From Candidatus Stahliibacteriota bacterium (GTDB lineage: Bacteria; Hydrothermota; Tepidihabitantia; SM23-42), in the NCBI GenBank assembly GCA_030613445.1, contig JAUWLY010000167.1:1-6525 (forward strand): a DNA stretch of 6,525 nucleotides, written 5' to 3'. Positions within the stretch are counted from its first letter, which is position 1. Every line of letters begins with the position of its first letter. Below, one piece after another: positions 5,556-6,525 of the stretch. The position numbers and the translations under genes were made by a program. Under the pieces are notes generated by a model that was not told where the DNA came from, did no database searches, and worked only from the letters and a program-made list of their open reading frames with translations.

Positions 5556-6467
5556 ATGCGAAACCATAGACAAAAAACCGAAGCCGAGGCCGAATACTGG
5601 AACAAAAAGGCTGATAAGGAATATTACGCTCCAGATATCAGAAATTTGAATACAAACAAGGATATTCTGTATATATGGGATGATCCAGTAATTGAAGGTA
5701 TCGTTAGGGGTGAGTTTCGAAGATTTATCATAAACAAGGCGTTGAAAAAAAAGGGTGGCGATGTTCTGGAAATAGGTTGTGGGACTGGCTGGTTAGCTTT
5801 GGAATTGGCTAGATCCGGAATGCACGTAAAAGGTGTTGATTTAAGCGAAAAAAGAATCGCCATTGCCCAGAGATATCTCGAGCAACTAAAGAAAAAAGAG
5901 AATATCAAGGGCGATATCGATTATATAGCATGCCCTATACAAGAGGTGTTATTCAAAGAATCTATTTTTGATCTGGTAGTATGCTGGGATTCATTGCACC
6001 ACATACAAGACATTGAATCAATAATGAGAAAAATAACTCAATGGTTAAAGCCGGATGGTCAATTGATCATCTTTGAGTACATCGGCTTACGTCTTCTAAA
6101 TAAGATTATCATTATGATCATTTATGCACTTCCTATAGTCAGTAAAACAGGATTATTCAAAAAAATAAGAAGTAAAATCACAAATGATACATCAACGCAC
6201 AAAGCACCTCTTGAAGGAATAACAGGATTGGAGATGTTGCGTGCCGTAAAGCGATTTCTCGAGGTAAAGATTTTTAAGACGGTACTCGCAATAAGCTACT
6301 ATGTAGCACCTTATATCTGCGGAAACAGATCGTCAAAACATAAGCTTGTAAGGCTCTTGAAAAGATTGGATGACGCTATGACAAATTTACACCTCCTGCG
6401 GGGGCAGTATATGTTTTTGTGGGCAACAAAAAAAAGCGAAAGATTGTTGACTTCAGAAGATTCATAA
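5556..6467 (+). CDS. Class I SAM-dependent methyltransferase
   Basis: 303 residues from the ATG at 5556. Motif I is VLEIGCGTGW (70-79), the acidic residue that binds the SAM ribose is D95 (GVDLSEKR), FDLVVCWDSLHHI (138-150) is the motif II/III region, and LKPDGQLIIFEY (about 164-175) is the strand that follows. This is the methyltransferase type 11/UbiE-like Rossmann fold. The long C-terminal part includes a very hydrophobic stretch (LLNKIIIMIIYALPIV, about 179-194) that could touch a membrane or a lipid-like substrate. An in-frame extension back to 5433 would overlap the radical SAM gene by 121 bases and gives low-quality sequence, so the start 2 bases after the upstream stop is preferred (TAACAATG, probable reinitiation). 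Parts of the gene look markedly more A+T-rich than the preceding genes. Substrate unknown. Confidence 0.88.
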   Translation: MRNHRQKTEAEAEYWNKKADKEYYAPDIRNLNTNKDILYIWDDPVIEGIVRGEFRRFIINKALKKKGGDVLEIGCGTGWLALELARSGMHVKGVDLSEKRIAIAQRYLEQLKKKENIKGDIDYIACPIQEVLFKESIFDLVVCWDSLHHIQDIESIMRKITQWLKPDGQLIIFEYIGLRLLNKIIIMIIYALPIVSKTGLFKKIRSKITNDTSTHKAPLEGITGLEMLRAVKRFLEVKIFKTVLAISYYVAPYICGNRSSKHKLVRLLKRLDDAMTNLHLLRGQYMFLWATKKSERLLTSEDS

Positions 6468-6474
6468 ATATAAT
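6447..6474 (+). promoter_or_regulatory. Sigma-70-type promoter for the gene starting at 6480
   Basis: TTGACT (6447-6452), a 16-base spacer and a perfect TATAAT (6469-6474). The -35 box and most of the spacer lie inside the end of the methyltransferase gene. Only 5 bases (TCTCT) separate the -10 box from the ATG at 6480, so the expected transcription start falls on the start codon, the same geometry as the promoter at 1466-1493. Confidence 0.55.
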
Positions 6475-6479
6475 TCTCT

Positions 6480-6525
6480 ATGACTGAAGAAAACAAAAAC
6501 AAAGATAGAAGTATCGATCAGGCGA
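6480..6525 (+). CDS. Start of a further gene, cut by the window end
   Basis: The frame from the ATG at 6480 is open to the end of the window and reads MTEENKNKDRSIDQA, a hydrophilic, charged start with no signal peptide or domain that I can recognise. No Shine-Dalgarno is present (upstream is TAAATATAATTCTCT). A consensus promoter ends 5 bases before the ATG, which is the main support for a real gene. No function can be assigned from 15 codons. Confidence 0.55.
   Translation, partial: MTEENKNKDRSIDQA

Noticed and set aside
5245..5556. 103-codon minus strand frame
   Set aside because: Antisense to the conserved C-terminal cysteine region of the radical SAM gene, with no domain or ribosome-binding site.

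Overview
This looks like a chromosomal segment from an uncultivated bacterium. Six complete protein genes and the first codons of a seventh all lie on the + strand. The best guess for the lineage is an FCB-related candidate phylum of the WOR-3/Cloacimonetes kind. That guess rests on three things: a bacterial sn-glycerol-1-phosphate dehydrogenase-like gene, a small DUF3098-like membrane protein, and an intergenic region full of short hairpin and heptamer repeats. It is an inference, and no marker gene in the window settles it.

Layout. Positions 28-1086 encode a glycerol-1-phosphate dehydrogenase (EgsA/AraM family). Positions 1087-1499 are non-coding and almost wholly repetitive. They hold five small + oriented hairpins each followed by GGAA, four oppositely oriented hairpins each preceded by TTCC, two arrays of 7-base tandem repeats, and then a near-consensus promoter. 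Positions 1500-3143 encode an exported TPR plus periplasmic-binding-fold protein, probably a lipoprotein with LpoA-like architecture. It is followed at once by a small two-helix membrane protein (3155-3388) with a clear Shine-Dalgarno. Next come a QueG-like double [4Fe-4S] protein (3417-4445), a radical SAM/SPASM-like enzyme that overlaps it by 8 bases (4438-5553), and a SAM-dependent methyltransferase starting 2 bases after that stop (5556-6467). A further gene opens at 6480 and runs off the window.

How it works together. Genes 2 to 6 are tightly packed and could be one transcription unit from the promoter at 1466-1493, with translational coupling at the queG/radical SAM/methyltransferase junctions. 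The radical SAM and methyltransferase genes look like a functional pair with an unknown substrate. The only strong Shine-Dalgarno is at an internal gene. The two best promoters (before 1500 and before 6480) put the predicted transcription start on or next to the ATG, which suggests leaderless mRNAs.

The strongest unexplained signal is the hairpin array at 1136-1333. Stem sequences differ from unit to unit while complementarity, the flanking tetranucleotide and the 7-base spacing between stems are kept.
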